Positions 16,052 to 26,200 of a stretch of DNA of 64,000 nt are shown one piece after another; position 1 is the first letter of the stretch; each line of letters starts with the position of its first letter. The translations under genes and the position numbers were made by a program. Source of the DNA: JACCTH01 sp050741915 (GTDB taxonomy: Bacteria; Actinomycetota; Acidimicrobiia; Spongiisociales; ZC4RG35); the NCBI GenBank assembly GCA_050741915.1, contig JBOGEX010000017.1, positions 1 to 64,000 of the forward strand, given 5' to 3'. A model generated the notes under the pieces. That model was not told the DNA's origin. It made no database searches and was given only the letters and a program-made list of their open reading frames with translations.

Positions 16052-17556
16052 CCCTCTCCGATCGTTTGATCATCTTCGACACCACCCTCCGCGACGGCGA
16101 GCAGGCGCCGGGGATCGCCCTCACTCCCGAGGAAAAGGTCACCATCGCCCACCAGCTGGCGAAGCTGCGAGTTGACGTGCTAGAAGCGGGGTTCGCCGCT
16201 TCCTCCCCCGGTGACTTCGAGGCCGTCAACCGCATTGCCAACGAGGTGCGCGGTCCGGTCATCGCTTCGTTGGCCCGTGCCCATCCCGACGACATCGATA
16301 AGGCCTACGAGGCCCTGAAGGGGGCGGAGAACTTTCGGATCCACGTATTCATGTCGACCTCACCGATCCACATGGAGAAGATGCTGCGGCTGACTCCTGA
16401 CGAAGTGTTGCGGGCCTCGGTGGAAGGAGTCCGGCGAGCACGCCAATACACCGACGATATCGAGTTCTCCCCGCAGGATGCCACTCGCTCCGATCCCGAC
16501 TTCATGATCTCGGTATGCCGAGCGGCAGTCGAAGCGGGAGCGACGACGATCAACATTCCCGACACTGTTGGCTTTGCCACCCCTCGAGACTTTGTCGAGT
16601 TGCTGCAACGAGTCTTCAAAGAGGTGAGGGGCGATCGCGAGGATGTGACGATGTCAGTTCATTGTCACAACGACCTCGGTTTGGCGGTGGCCAACTCCCT
16701 CTCCTCGATCGCCGCTGGCGCCCGCCAGATTGAGGGCGCCATCAACGGCATCGGCGAACGGGCCGGCAACACCTCGATCGAGGAAGTGGTGATGGCCGTA
16801 AAGACCCGCCAGGACGCATTTGGAGTCGATCTGGGAGTCGATACCACCCAACTCTTTGACACCTCTCGGCTGGTGTCCCGACTCACGGGTTATCCGGTGC
16901 AATACAACAAGGCGGTGGTCGGGCGCAATGCCTTCGCCCACGAGTCCGGCATCCACCAACACGGCGTGCTGCGAGATAAGGAGACGTACGAGATCATGGA
17001 TGCCGCCGCAGTCGGGCAGCAAGCGGCGCAGATTGTCCTCGGCAAGCATTCGGGTCGAGCCGGCTTCACCGATGCGCTGGAAAAGATGGGGATCGTCTTA
17101 GAAGATGAGGCATATGCCCGCGCCTTCGTTCGGTTCAAGCAACTGGCGGACCGCAAGATCCAGATCACAGAGGACGAGATCAGGGCGATCGTCGAGGACC
17201 AGATCGGTGCCTCAAAGGAGAAGATTCGGCTGGTGGGAATTCAGGTCGCCGGAGGAAGCGATCTCACTCCGATCGCCACGGTGAGGGTGGAGAAAGACGG
17301 GGCCGAACAAGTTTTTTCGGGCCAGGGCGATGGGATGATCCACGCCACTTTTGCGGCCCTCCGCCTGGCCTTTGGGACCGAGGCCAAGTTGATCGATTAT
17401 CGGGTGGTGCCGGTCACTTCCGGAGCCGATGCCATGGCCGAGGTGAATGTCGTCGTCCAGATCGACGATCGCACCTACTCCGGCCACTCGGTAAATACCG
17501 ACGTCGTCGAGGGGTCTGCGGAGGCGTTTGCCAACGCCCTCAACAAAGCCTCCTGA
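16048..17556 (+). CDS. leuA: 2-isopropylmalate synthase
   Basis: This 502-residue enzyme condenses acetyl-CoA with 2-ketoisovalerate, the first committed step to leucine. The N-terminal TIM-barrel motifs are FDTTLRDGEQAPG and SVHCHNDLGLAVANSL; GIGERAGNTS follows. The C-terminal LeuA regulatory domain (about residues 370-500) for leucine feedback is complete. The start is fixed by the ATGA overlap with ilvC and an upstream AAGGAGG. leuC and leuD are not in this window. Confidence 0.96.
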   Translation: MTLSDRLIIFDTTLRDGEQAPGIALTPEEKVTIAHQLAKLRVDVLEAGFAASSPGDFEAVNRIANEVRGPVIASLARAHPDDIDKAYEALKGAENFRIHVFMSTSPIHMEKMLRLTPDEVLRASVEGVRRARQYTDDIEFSPQDATRSDPDFMISVCRAAVEAGATTINIPDTVGFATPRDFVELLQRVFKEVRGDREDVTMSVHCHNDLGLAVANSLSSIAAGARQIEGAINGIGERAGNTSIEEVVMAVKTRQDAFGVDLGVDTTQLFDTSRLVSRLTGYPVQYNKAVVGRNAFAHESGIHQHGVLRDKETYEIMDAAAVGQQAAQIVLGKHSGRAGFTDALEKMGIVLEDEAYARAFVRFKQLADRKIQITEDEIRAIVEDQIGASKEKIRLVGIQVAGGSDLTPIATVRVEKDGAEQVFSGQGDGMIHATFAALRLAFGTEAKLIDYRVVPVTSGADAMAEVNVVVQIDDRTYSGHSVNTDVVEGSAEAFANALNKAS

Positions 17557-17595
17557 AGTAGTCGGGTGTCGATGACGGACCGCCGCCAAACCGCC

Positions 17596-17707
17596 CGGCA
17601 AATTTGTTGCACCACGACCACTTCTACGCAAATCTGTCGCACCACGACCAATCCCTGGGTTGCCCTGCAACAAATTGCCGAGGGATGGTCGTCCTGCACC
17701 GAATTTG
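17596..17707. repeat. REP-like palindromic element, copy 1
   Basis: A unit of about 22 bases (core TGCACCACGACCA) occurs directly at 17599-17620 and 17629-17650 and inverted at about 17658-17676 and 17686-17707, so the block can fold into a large hairpin. A related block lies at 28671-28766. It fills much of the 306-base gap between leuA and the lipoprotein gene; nothing else is recognisable there. Confidence 0.7.
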
Positions 17708-17862
17708 GGACGCGACATGCGCTCAGCTCGAGTTGAACGATCTCGACCGAGGCTGAGCCCCGCCAGAACCCCAGACGAGGACGATCCCCCAGCCAGCGCT
17801 CTCGCCGCCCGAGCTTCCTAGTCTTTAGCCATCGAAGCCCGGATCAAATGAGGAGACTCGAC

Positions 17863-18501
17863 ATGCGGGTTCATCGACGTGCGTTGTTGGCGCTCGTCGC
17901 CCTCCTGATGATGTCCTGTCAGGGCGGGACCACTACCGAGACGACCGCTGCGCCCGTCGAGACCACTGACGCCACAGAGGAGACCTCGGATTCAGGATCG
18001 GTGGGAAGTGTTGAAGACATGCCGGCCGAGTGTGTGGATGCGCTCCGTGACTATCTGAGGGCCATTGAACCGATCGTCGAAGGCGTGGATTTCCAGTCGA
18101 CCACAATGTCCGATTTCGAGGCACTGGGCGAGGAGCTGGCCGATGCCACCGAGGGATTCGAGGAGCGAACCGAGTCATGCCCCGACCTCGACGTATCTAC
18201 CGCAGAGAGTTTCGATCTGATTCGGGAGTTTGCGGAAAGCGAAGCGCCGGGCACAGTGGCTTACTTCAACTTCATCGAAGAGTTCGTGGGCTCCTTCGAG
18301 GAGACCGGTGCGGCCTCAGGTGACTGCGAGACCGACATCGCCGCCTTCCAGGAGTATGTCGACCGGACCGACTCGATGAGCGAGCTCACTGCCAGCGAGG
18401 TCGCCGCCGCGAGCAACTTGATGAGCACGATCGCCGTTGTGTGCTCAGACGAGCGATTTCTGGAATGGCAAGAGGAAATCTCCGACTGGACCAGCGGCTG
18501 A
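17863..18501 (+). CDS. acidic lipoprotein, function unknown
   Basis: This 212-residue exported lipoprotein has a signal (VHRRALLALVALLMM), a lipobox ending LMMSC, a Thr/Glu-rich linker and a strongly acidic helical domain with paired cysteines (AECVD, ESCPD, GDCET, VVCSD) that may form two disulfides. I do not recognise a family. The ATG at 17863 is preferred to 17848 because an AGGAG ribosome-binding site lies between the two. Confidence 0.75.
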   Translation: MRVHRRALLALVALLMMSCQGGTTTETTAAPVETTDATEETSDSGSVGSVEDMPAECVDALRDYLRAIEPIVEGVDFQSTTMSDFEALGEELADATEGFEERTESCPDLDVSTAESFDLIREFAESEAPGTVAYFNFIEEFVGSFEETGAASGDCETDIAAFQEYVDRTDSMSELTASEVAAASNLMSTIAVVCSDERFLEWQEEISDWTSG

Positions 18502-18534
18502 CACCACTGCGGGAGATGCTCCATTAGTACGGGC

Positions 18535-19836
18535 TTGGGCCTGGGCCTGGTCGCGGTCCTGGTCCTTCTCACGGCGTTCTTCGTGGCAGGCGAATTTGCC
18601 TTGGTCGCGGTCGATCGCAGCCGAGTCAAGCGGCTAGCGGCGGAAGGTGATCGCGCGGCCAGCCAGATCAACGGGTCGCTTTCCCGACTCTCGTTCGAAT
18701 TGTCCGGAGCTCAACTTGGAATTACCATCACCTCGCTCCTGACCGGTGCCATCGCCGAACCGGCCCTGGCCGGCCTCTTCGAGCCCCTCCTGCAAAGAAT
18801 CGGTTGGGAAGGCGTCACGGATCGACCTGAATTCGCCATCGGCCTCGCCCTCTTCGTCGCCAACATCGCCTCGATGCTCATCGGCGAGCTGGTGCCGAAA
18901 AACTTCGCTCTCGCCAAACCCTTCGGTACCGCCAAGGCGGTCGCCATCCCGATGTCGTGGGTCAATCGACTCCTCCGGCCGGTGATTCTTCTTCTCAACC
19001 GGGCTGCCAACTGGACGGTGAGCAAGCTCGGAATCGAACCGCGCGAGGAGCTGGCTGGGGTCAGGTCACTAGAAGAGCTGGAGCTCATCATCCGCTCCTC
19101 GGGCGAAGGCGGAGAGCTCGACGACGCCGAGCTTTCTCTCCTCACCAGGGCGATCTCCTTCACCGAGAAGGTAGCAGCGGACGTGATGGTTCCGCGCGTC
19201 GACGTCGAAGGCTTGTCAAGATTCGATTCGGTCGCCGATTTGCGCCGTTTGGCCCGTGACTCAGGACACTCCCGGTTCCCGATCTTCGGCGAGGACCGCG
19301 ACGAGATTGTCGGCGTCGTCCATGTCAAGGACACCTTCCGGGTGCAATCCGAACGACGCTCGATTACTCCGGTGGCTCACATAGCCAAGCCGGCCCTGAT
19401 AGTTCCCGACTCCCGTCATCTCGACGATCTCTTGGTTGACATGCAGCGCCAGAGTCGGGCGCTGGCGTTGGTGGTCGACGAGTACGGGGCCTTGGCGGGA
19501 ATTGTCACGATTGAAGATTTGCTCGAGGAGATCCTGGGTGAGATCAGCGACGAGCACGACGTCGGGGTCGTCGGGCTCGAGGACTCGGATCAGGAGGTCT
19601 CAGAACAGATCGAGATCCGGGGCTTGGCCAACCGCCACGACGTGGAGGACGAACTCGGTCTCGATCTACCGGAGGGCCACTTCGAGACTCTCGGTGGGTT
19701 CCTGATCGCCCAACTCGGCCGCTTCCCCGAGCCCGGCGAGAAGATCACCTACGGATCGCTCATCTTCGAAGTTCTCTCGATGGACGGCCATCGGATCGAT
19801 CGGGTGGGCGTCACCCGTCTCGGCGCTCGCACATGA
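18535..19836 (+). CDS. CNNM/CorC (HlyC) family transporter, copy 1
   Basis: This 433-residue membrane protein has an N-terminal DUF21/CNNM domain of about four helices (residues 1-180), a pair of CBS domains (about 195-325) and a C-terminal CorC/HlyC domain (about 345-430). Family motifs include FFVAGEFALVAVDRSR and GELVPKNFALA. It is probably a Mg2+ efflux or divalent-cation transporter. The TTG at 18535 lacks a ribosome-binding site; an ATT at 18523 has GGGAG 7 bases upstream and would give a family-like ISTGLGL start. It overlaps the next, paralogous gene by 4 bases. Confidence 0.9.
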   Translation: MGLGLVAVLVLLTAFFVAGEFALVAVDRSRVKRLAAEGDRAASQINGSLSRLSFELSGAQLGITITSLLTGAIAEPALAGLFEPLLQRIGWEGVTDRPEFAIGLALFVANIASMLIGELVPKNFALAKPFGTAKAVAIPMSWVNRLLRPVILLLNRAANWTVSKLGIEPREELAGVRSLEELELIIRSSGEGGELDDAELSLLTRAISFTEKVAADVMVPRVDVEGLSRFDSVADLRRLARDSGHSRFPIFGEDRDEIVGVVHVKDTFRVQSERRSITPVAHIAKPALIVPDSRHLDDLLVDMQRQSRALALVVDEYGALAGIVTIEDLLEEILGEISDEHDVGVVGLEDSDQEVSEQIEIRGLANRHDVEDELGLDLPEGHFETLGGFLIAQLGRFPEPGEKITYGSLIFEVLSMDGHRIDRVGVTRLGART

Positions 19837-21113
19837 ACATCGGCGCCCTCGGCTGGATGATCGTGCTCCTACTTGCGAATGGCTTCTTCGTCGCCGCTGA
19901 GTTCGCATTTACCGCCGCCCGTCGTGAGGTGGTCGAAGGCCTTCCCGGACGGGGGGCCCGCGCGGCCGCCATGACAATGAGGAATCTCTCCGACGCTCTG
20001 GCCGGGGCCCAGGTTGGAATCACCCTTGCCACCCTGCTCCTCGGCTTCGTCGCCGAGCCGGCGGTGGCCGGAATCTTCGAAACTGCCCTGGGGTGGTTCC
20101 CGATTCCGTCCGGGCTGAGCCACACGATCGCCTTCATCATCGCCCTGCTGATCGTCGTGTTTCTCCACATGGTGATCGGCGAGATGGCGCCAAAGAACAT
20201 CGCTATCGCCACCCCCGAGCGATTGGCCGTTTGGCTCGGGGTTCCGTTTCGATGGTTCATGACCTTGTTCCGCCCTCTGATCGCCTCCCTTAACTGGGTG
20301 GCTAACGGTTTCCTGCGTATCTTCGGCGTCGAGCCACGCGACAAGCTGGAAACGACCCACACCGCCGAGGATCTGGCATCGGTCATTGCCGCCGGTCGCC
20401 AGGAAGGAGTCATCGAGGAGTTCGCCAGCAAGCTCTTGTCGGGGGCGATCCGTTTTTCGGAAAGGGATGCCTCAGAAGTGATGGTCCCGCGCCCCGACAT
20501 CATCGCTCGTTCCCGCCAGGCCACCCCGGTCGAACTCGAGCAAGTGATCATCGACGAGGGCTTCTCTCGTATCCCGATCTATGGGGCCAATATCGACGAT
20601 CTCATCGGGTTTGTTCATGCCAAGGACCTCCTGGCGATTCCTGACGAGCTCCAAGACCGGCCTATCGACCCGAATCTGATTCGACCGGTCTTGGCGGTAC
20701 CGGAATCCGCCTCGATTCGCCCGCTGCTGGGCGAGATGCAGCGCAGTGGAAGGCATCTGGCGCTGATCGTGGACGAGCACGGTGGCACCGCCGGCTTGTT
20801 GACATTGGAAGACATCGCCGAGGAACTGGTAGGCGACATCCGCGACGAGTACGACGAAAGTGACCTCGAGAGCAGGCGCATCGGCGAGAGCGACTGGTTC
20901 TACGTACCGGGAGCGATCCGCCCCGACGAGCTGCGATCGCTCTCGGGAATCGTCGTTCCTCCAGGCGAGTACGAAACGCTGGGCGGATTTTTGATGGACC
21001 GCCTCGGTCGGATCCCGCGCCGCGGGGATCGGGTGGAGGAAGCGGGTTGGGTGATGAGAGTCCGCAGAATGGACGGCCGCCGGGTCATCGAAGTCGAGCT
21101 GCTGAAACGCTGA
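19833..21113 (+). CDS. CNNM/CorC (HlyC) family transporter, copy 2
   Basis: This 426-residue paralogue of the preceding gene has the same order: DUF21/CNNM membrane domain (FFVAAEFAFTAARRE; GEMAPKNIAIA), CBS pair (about 200-320) and CorC_HlyC domain (about 340-425). The ATG overlaps the upstream stop (ATGA), so the two are translated together and may form a heteromer. Tandem CNNM pairs are common in actinobacteria. It ends 2 bases before a palindromic element. Confidence 0.92.
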   Translation: MNIGALGWMIVLLLANGFFVAAEFAFTAARREVVEGLPGRGARAAAMTMRNLSDALAGAQVGITLATLLLGFVAEPAVAGIFETALGWFPIPSGLSHTIAFIIALLIVVFLHMVIGEMAPKNIAIATPERLAVWLGVPFRWFMTLFRPLIASLNWVANGFLRIFGVEPRDKLETTHTAEDLASVIAAGRQEGVIEEFASKLLSGAIRFSERDASEVMVPRPDIIARSRQATPVELEQVIIDEGFSRIPIYGANIDDLIGFVHAKDLLAIPDELQDRPIDPNLIRPVLAVPESASIRPLLGEMQRSGRHLALIVDEHGGTAGLLTLEDIAEELVGDIRDEYDESDLESRRIGESDWFYVPGAIRPDELRSLSGIVVPPGEYETLGGFLMDRLGRIPRRGDRVEEAGWVMRVRRMDGRRVIEVELLKR

Positions 21114-21114
21114 C

Positions 21115-21163
21115 ATTCTTGCGTAGGATCGCCCCCTTATCCCGGGCGTTGCTACGCAAGAAT
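21115..21163. repeat. TTCTTGCGTA palindromic element, copy 1
   Basis: ATTCTTGCGTAG (21115-21126) is perfectly inverted as CTACGCAAGAAT (21152-21163), with an inner GC-rich palindrome (GCCCCC...CCGGGC). It lies between convergent genes and supplies the stop codon of the minus-strand gene. Related elements lie at 22104-22159, 39797-39816 and 46444-46491. Confidence 0.8.
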
Positions 21164-22064
21164 GCCCAAAGCCGCGCGTACCTGTTGCAGCACATATCCA
21201 GGCCGGTCCACGAGGTCCCAATAGGTGAACCGCAGGTAGCGCCAGTCGATCAGGCTGAGGTTGTTCCCCTGTTTTCGATCGGCTTGAAATCGATCCGAGT
21301 GGTATGCGAAGCCGTCGATGAAGATAGCTAGGCGCACGGCCGGATATCCGAAGTCGCATCGACAAATGAACCAGCCGTCGGCGGTCCTGATCTCGAGTTG
21401 CTGGACGGGCTCGGGAAGCATGCCGTCGCGCGAAATCCGTAGGTAGATGTCCTCGGCCCAGCTTTCCGTCACGTCAGACGGCGGAAGGTTGCGGAGTAGA
21501 GCCTTGGCGGGCCCGACTCCGGCGCGGCCTCGCTTGGCAACTCTGGTGACGACACTCCCGACGCTTTCGGCAGCAAGCAGCCCCAGTCTCCTACCGCGGT
21601 GGAAAACTTCAGGAACGGCCGACCGATACTGGGCCCCGACGTCGACCACGGTACGAGCTGGCGTCGTGATTGCGATTCCCCTATTCAGGTCTTTGTCCTC
21701 AGGAACAAGATCTAGCGATTCGTGAACGATGAAATCTCGGTGTGTGCGGTCCCAGCGGCGAACCACGACGTCCACCCGGCCACCCGAGGTATTGAGCATT
21801 CCCCACAAGGCCGCCGCCGTCATATGGGAGGCAGCTGCTCCGGGTCCACAGGAGAGGACCGCCACCGCAACGTCCTGCTCCCAAGTTATGAGGTGCAGCT
21901 CCGATGACAAGGGCCCGCGGGGCCGGTTGGTGGATTGATCCCTGGGCAATCCTTCGCTCAATTTGCCGAGCGGATAGTCCGGCACGGAGAGCTTCGTCCC
22001 AACTCGCGACTCCGAATCTTCGTTTTGCGATCTCCACCAGACGCCCGTCGGCCCCGTCGATCAT
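21152..22064 (-). pseudogene. DUF559/AbiEi-like protein, frameshifted
   Basis: This family consists of a winged-helix N-terminus followed by a C-terminal DUF559/Vsr-like nuclease-fold domain. The N-terminal part (VEIAKRRFGVASWDEALRAG, then LSARQIERRIAQG) is in one frame from ATG 22064. The rest, from TWEQDVAVAVLSCGPGAAAS to the end, is in another. The switch lies near 21880-21890, around the sequence encoding GAAPH/ITWEQ. The C-terminal domain is intact (RCDFGYPAVRLAIFIDG, YHSDRFQADRKQGN). It is flanked on both sides by TTCTTGCGTA palindromes. It could be one gene with a sequencing error. Confidence 0.7.
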
Positions 22065-22103
22065 CGAACTGTGATATCGCGCCACGATGCCGACGTCTAT
22101 CCC

Positions 22104-22159
22104 TTCGTTCTTGCGTACGATCGCGCCCCTAAACCCGGGGGCAAATACGCAAGAACGAA
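22104..22159. repeat. TTCTTGCGTA palindromic element, copy 2
   Basis: TTCGTTCTTGCGTA (22104-22117) is perfectly inverted at 22146-22159, with an inner GC-rich palindrome (CGCCCC...GGGGGC) similar to that of copy 1. It lies between the divergent DUF559-like pseudogene and leuB. Confidence 0.8.
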
Positions 22160-22188
22160 AGGGCGGCGGGCAACGGTAACTTGCTCTT

Positions 22189-23244
22189 GTGGCATACCGG
22201 TTAGCGGTTATCGGGGGTGACGGCGTCGGTCCGGAAGTGACCGAGCAGTCTCTACAAGTTCTTGGTGCTGCCTCGCGGCGCTTCGACTTCCGCTTCGAGA
22301 CCACGGATTACCAACTGGGCGGACGGCACTATCTGTCTACCGGTGAGGTGCTCCCCCAGTCGGTGGAGGACGAGCTTGCCTCTCACGACGCCATCCTGCT
22401 CGGAGCGGTGGGATGGCCCGAGGTCCCGCCGGGAGTGCTCGAACGGGGCTTGCTGCTCAAACTGCGCTTCGACTTCGATCTCTACGTCAACTTGCGACCC
22501 GTTCGCCTCTACCCGGGAGTGCCGAGCCCGATCGGCGGACTGGGACCCGAGCATTGCGACCTAGTGGTCGTGCGCGAGAACACCGAAGGTCTCTACTCCG
22601 GTGCGGGCGGCGTACTCCGCCGGGGCGGTCCCGACGAAGTGGCGATTGAGGAGTCGGTCAATACCCGCCTCGGAGTCGAGAGAGTGATCCGCTTCGCCCT
22701 CCATCTCGCCAGCAACCGGTCGGGGCATCTCACTCTTTGTCACAAGACGAACGTCCTTACCTACTCCGGTGACCTCTGGCAGCGAACTTGCACGGAAATC
22801 GCCCAGGAGTTCCCGGCGGTGAATGTCGACTACGTCCATGTCGACGCCGCCTGCCTCTACCTGGTATCAGATCCGGGGAGGTTTGACGTGATCGTCACCG
22901 ACAATCTCTTCGGCGACATCATCACCGACCTGGGGGCAGCCATCCAGGGTGGCATGGGCCTGGCAGCCTCGGCCAACCTTAATCCGACCCGCAAGTTTCC
23001 GTCTATGTTCGAGCCGGTGCACGGGTCGGCGCCTGACATCGCCGGGAGAGGCTGGGCGAATCCGGTGGGATCGATCCTTTCCCTTGCCCTTTGCCTGGAC
23101 TATCTCGGCGAGTCGGAAGCCGCCAAAGCTGTCGAGGAAGCCGCGGTCACGGTGCTCGGAGATCTCAAGGCAATGGCCGGGCCGGAGATGGGAATGACGA
23201 CATCTGAGATCGGCGCCGCCATCGCTTCTCGGATTGGCGACTAG
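22189..23244 (+). CDS. leuB: 3-isopropylmalate dehydrogenase
   Basis: This 351-residue NAD+ enzyme oxidises and decarboxylates 3-isopropylmalate in leucine synthesis. Motifs include the N-terminal AVIGGDGVGPEV, the catalytic block VRENTEGLYSG, the HKTNVL lysine and the Mg-binding TDNLFGDIITD, with the C-terminal EPVHGSAPDIAG. The start is GTG at 22189. The stop overlaps the stop of the convergent tricorn gene through a shared CTAG at 23241-23244. It is separated from leuA by about 4.6 kb of unrelated genes. Confidence 0.95.
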   Translation: MAYRLAVIGGDGVGPEVTEQSLQVLGAASRRFDFRFETTDYQLGGRHYLSTGEVLPQSVEDELASHDAILLGAVGWPEVPPGVLERGLLLKLRFDFDLYVNLRPVRLYPGVPSPIGGLGPEHCDLVVVRENTEGLYSGAGGVLRRGGPDEVAIEESVNTRLGVERVIRFALHLASNRSGHLTLCHKTNVLTYSGDLWQRTCTEIAQEFPAVNVDYVHVDAACLYLVSDPGRFDVIVTDNLFGDIITDLGAAIQGGMGLAASANLNPTRKFPSMFEPVHGSAPDIAGRGWANPVGSILSLALCLDYLGESEAAKAVEEAAVTVLGDLKAMAGPEMGMTTSEIGAAIASRIGD

Positions 23245-26200
23245 GAGAGCTGGGGGAAGTCGGGTGGTCGGGTGAGAGGCCGATCACCGAACTCGGGAGC
23301 GCCGGGCGCAGACTCGATCAACTTGAGCAGCTCTCGCAAGCCGACCTCGAGCTGGCGATCGAAGCCGGCGGCATAGTCCTGGGGGCTGTTGACTACTTCC
23401 AGATCGGGAGTCGCCCCGAAGTTCTCCACGGCAAAACCGACATCGGTGAACCAGGTGTGGAACTCGGGCTGGGTGGTGACGGTTCCATCGACCAGTGATT
23501 GCTGGGGCCAGATCCCGACCACGCCGCCCCAGGTTCGAGTACCGATCAAAGGCCCTAAACCCTTCATCTTGAAGACATGGGAGAAGATGTCGCCGTCGGA
23601 GCCGGCGTTCTCGTTGGTAAGACAGACCATCGGTCCCGCCGGAGCATCAGCGGGCATAGCCGAGGGATCACGCCAACGGGTGATCTGGTAGCCGACCCTC
23701 TCCCGAAGGAGACGCTCAAGGAGAAGTTGGCTGACGTTACCTCCGCGATTGAAACGCACATCGATCACCAGGCCCTGCCGATCCACCTCCGACTTCCAAG
23801 ATCGGTGGAACTCCGAAAACCCGGCCGGTCCCATATCAGGGATGTGGATGTACCCGATCCTCCCCTCCGACCGGTCCGCCAGGTATTCCCGGTTCTTCCG
23901 CACCCAGTCCCGGTACCAAAGCCTCGTCTCATCGTTAAGGGGGTTAACTACTATGCGCCGCGGCTTGGCCCGCCCTCGCCGCACTGACAGGGTTACCGTC
24001 CGGCCACCTCTTTCCACCAAGCGGGCGGCCGGGGAAACCCGGTCGTCGACTGGGCGGTCGTCGATCGCCACGATGCGATCGCCTTCCTTCACATCGACGC
24101 CTGGAGCCGCTAACGGGGAAAAAGCTTGTTGATCCCACGAATCACCTTCGGGGATGTGGGTGACCCTCCACCCACTGCGCTCGAATTCCACTCGGGCGCC
24201 CAGGTGGCCCTGGGTCCACACCGGTGCGGGCCGATAGTCACCGCCCAGCTCGTAGGCATGCGAAGTCCCCAACTCGCCTTGCATCTCCCAGAGGAGATCG
24301 GAGAACTCAGCCCGGCTTCCCACCCGGTCAACGAGATCTCGATAGCGATCGTGGATGGCCGGCCAATCCACGCCCCCCATCGTTTCCCACCAGTAATGAT
24401 CTCGTTGCAGACGCCACGCCTCGGAGAACATCTGCTTCCACTCCGCCCCCGGAACCACCTCGACCCGTAACCGATCGAGGTCCACAAAACCGGTCTCCCG
24501 CCCGACTCGTTCGTTCCCCGATTTGTCGTCCTTCCAGCCAATCGGGACCACGCGCAAGGTCTTTTTGTTCCGATAGGCCAGAACCCTTCCGTCCCGTGAC
24601 ACCGCGAAACCGCTCACTCCTTCGGCGACTGTTTCTGTCTTGTCGCTGCCGAAGTCCCAGACATCGAGCCGGGCTCCTGGCGGTCCATCCTCTTCGCCAA
24701 AGTTGGCCGCCCGCTCGAGGGGATGGACCAGAAAGAAGGCCCGGCCCCGTGCCATGGCGATGCGGCTGTAGACCGCCGGTGGAGTCGGGAAGGCGACGAT
24801 CCTTTCCTCGAGCCCGTCGAAGTCGATCTTGGTGGCGGCGGGTTTAGGGGAAGGTGGCGGGGGTGGCTCAGTGGCGGCGGGATCGGCCGGCGCCTCGGGG
24901 GGTTTAGGAGGTCCCCCTTCGAGCGGCGCTCCGGGTGCCCGGGGGCTGCGCTGGCTCAGCGAGAACGGAGAAGGATTCTCCGAGGAGAGCGGTACCAGCA
25001 TCAGCATGACGCCGCGAGGAAACCCGTAGTCGTGGAAATGAGAATCGGGGATGGGCTCGAACGCCCGAACGGATAGGAACGCCAGATACTTTCCCTCCGG
25101 GTCGAAGCTGGGGCTCCAATCCTCGAACTGAGCATCGCCCAGAACCTGGGTTTGACGGCTGCCAACCTCGTAGATACAGATATTGGAAGTCGTCCGACTG
25201 GTGGCCGCTCCGAACGCGAGAAAGGCACCGTCGGGCGACCAGCTCACCCCTGCGATCCATCCGTGCGGGCTGCGATGAACCGCTCGACCGCGGCCACTTT
25301 GCGGGTTGACCAAGAGGAGCTCGTGCCGGTGATTGGTGACGGCCACCTCATCGCGGTTGGTCGGTGAAGGGTGCACTGACCGCACCCTGCCGAGATCGAC
25401 TCGCCGTGACCGGCGACGCCCGCCATCGGCGGGGTCAGACACCACCAGGAGCTCATCCTCGCCCGACTCATCGGAAACCATCGCCAGCGACTTTCCGTCG
25501 GCCAGCCACTCGGGGAGGCGCTGGCGAGCCTCTGAGACGAGCCCGTATCGAATGGGTGAGCCTTCCCACAACGGCATCGAGTAGACGCCGCCTCTCACCA
25601 CGGCGGCGACACTGTGGCCCTCGGGGTGGAGAGTGAACGATTCCAGGTTGCGAGGAGTGACCGGAACGAAGCGACGGTTGCGCTGCGGGCGAGCCGACGG
25701 CAAGTTGACGTCGATTCGTGTGCTCTCGTCTCGCCGAGGATCGAATATCCAAAGGTCGGCCCCGCAGTGGTAAACGATGCGGCGCCCGTCACTCGACGGG
25801 AAACGGACGTAGAAGTCGTCGTGATGGGTGTGGCGCCGAAGACCGGCGCCCGTGGGAGACACGGAGTAGATGTTTCCCACTCCCTCATGGTCAGACAGGA
25901 AGTAGATCCGTCTTCCGATCCACATCGGATCGGCCAAGTTGCCGCCAGGATCGATCAGCGTTGCGAAATCGCCCCCACCCCTACGATCGACCCAAACGCT
26001 CCCGGCCCGTCCTCCCCGATAACGCTTCCACCGGGCCGGATCGAAGCTATTGCGAGCGATGACCACGCCGGGTCCACCTCTCTCAAAAGAGATCCCACGG
26101 GTCGGTCCCCAACCGACTGCCTCGGGACCAGAGCCTTCGAGGGGAATTCGCCAGAGGTGGCCCCATCCTTCGAAGGGCTGTTGGTAATCGGTCGAGACCA

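Noticed and set aside
17596..17707. CRISPR array
   Set aside because: Only two direct units with about 8-base spacers plus inverted copies; the layout is palindromic, not an array with unique 30-base spacers, and there are no cas genes.
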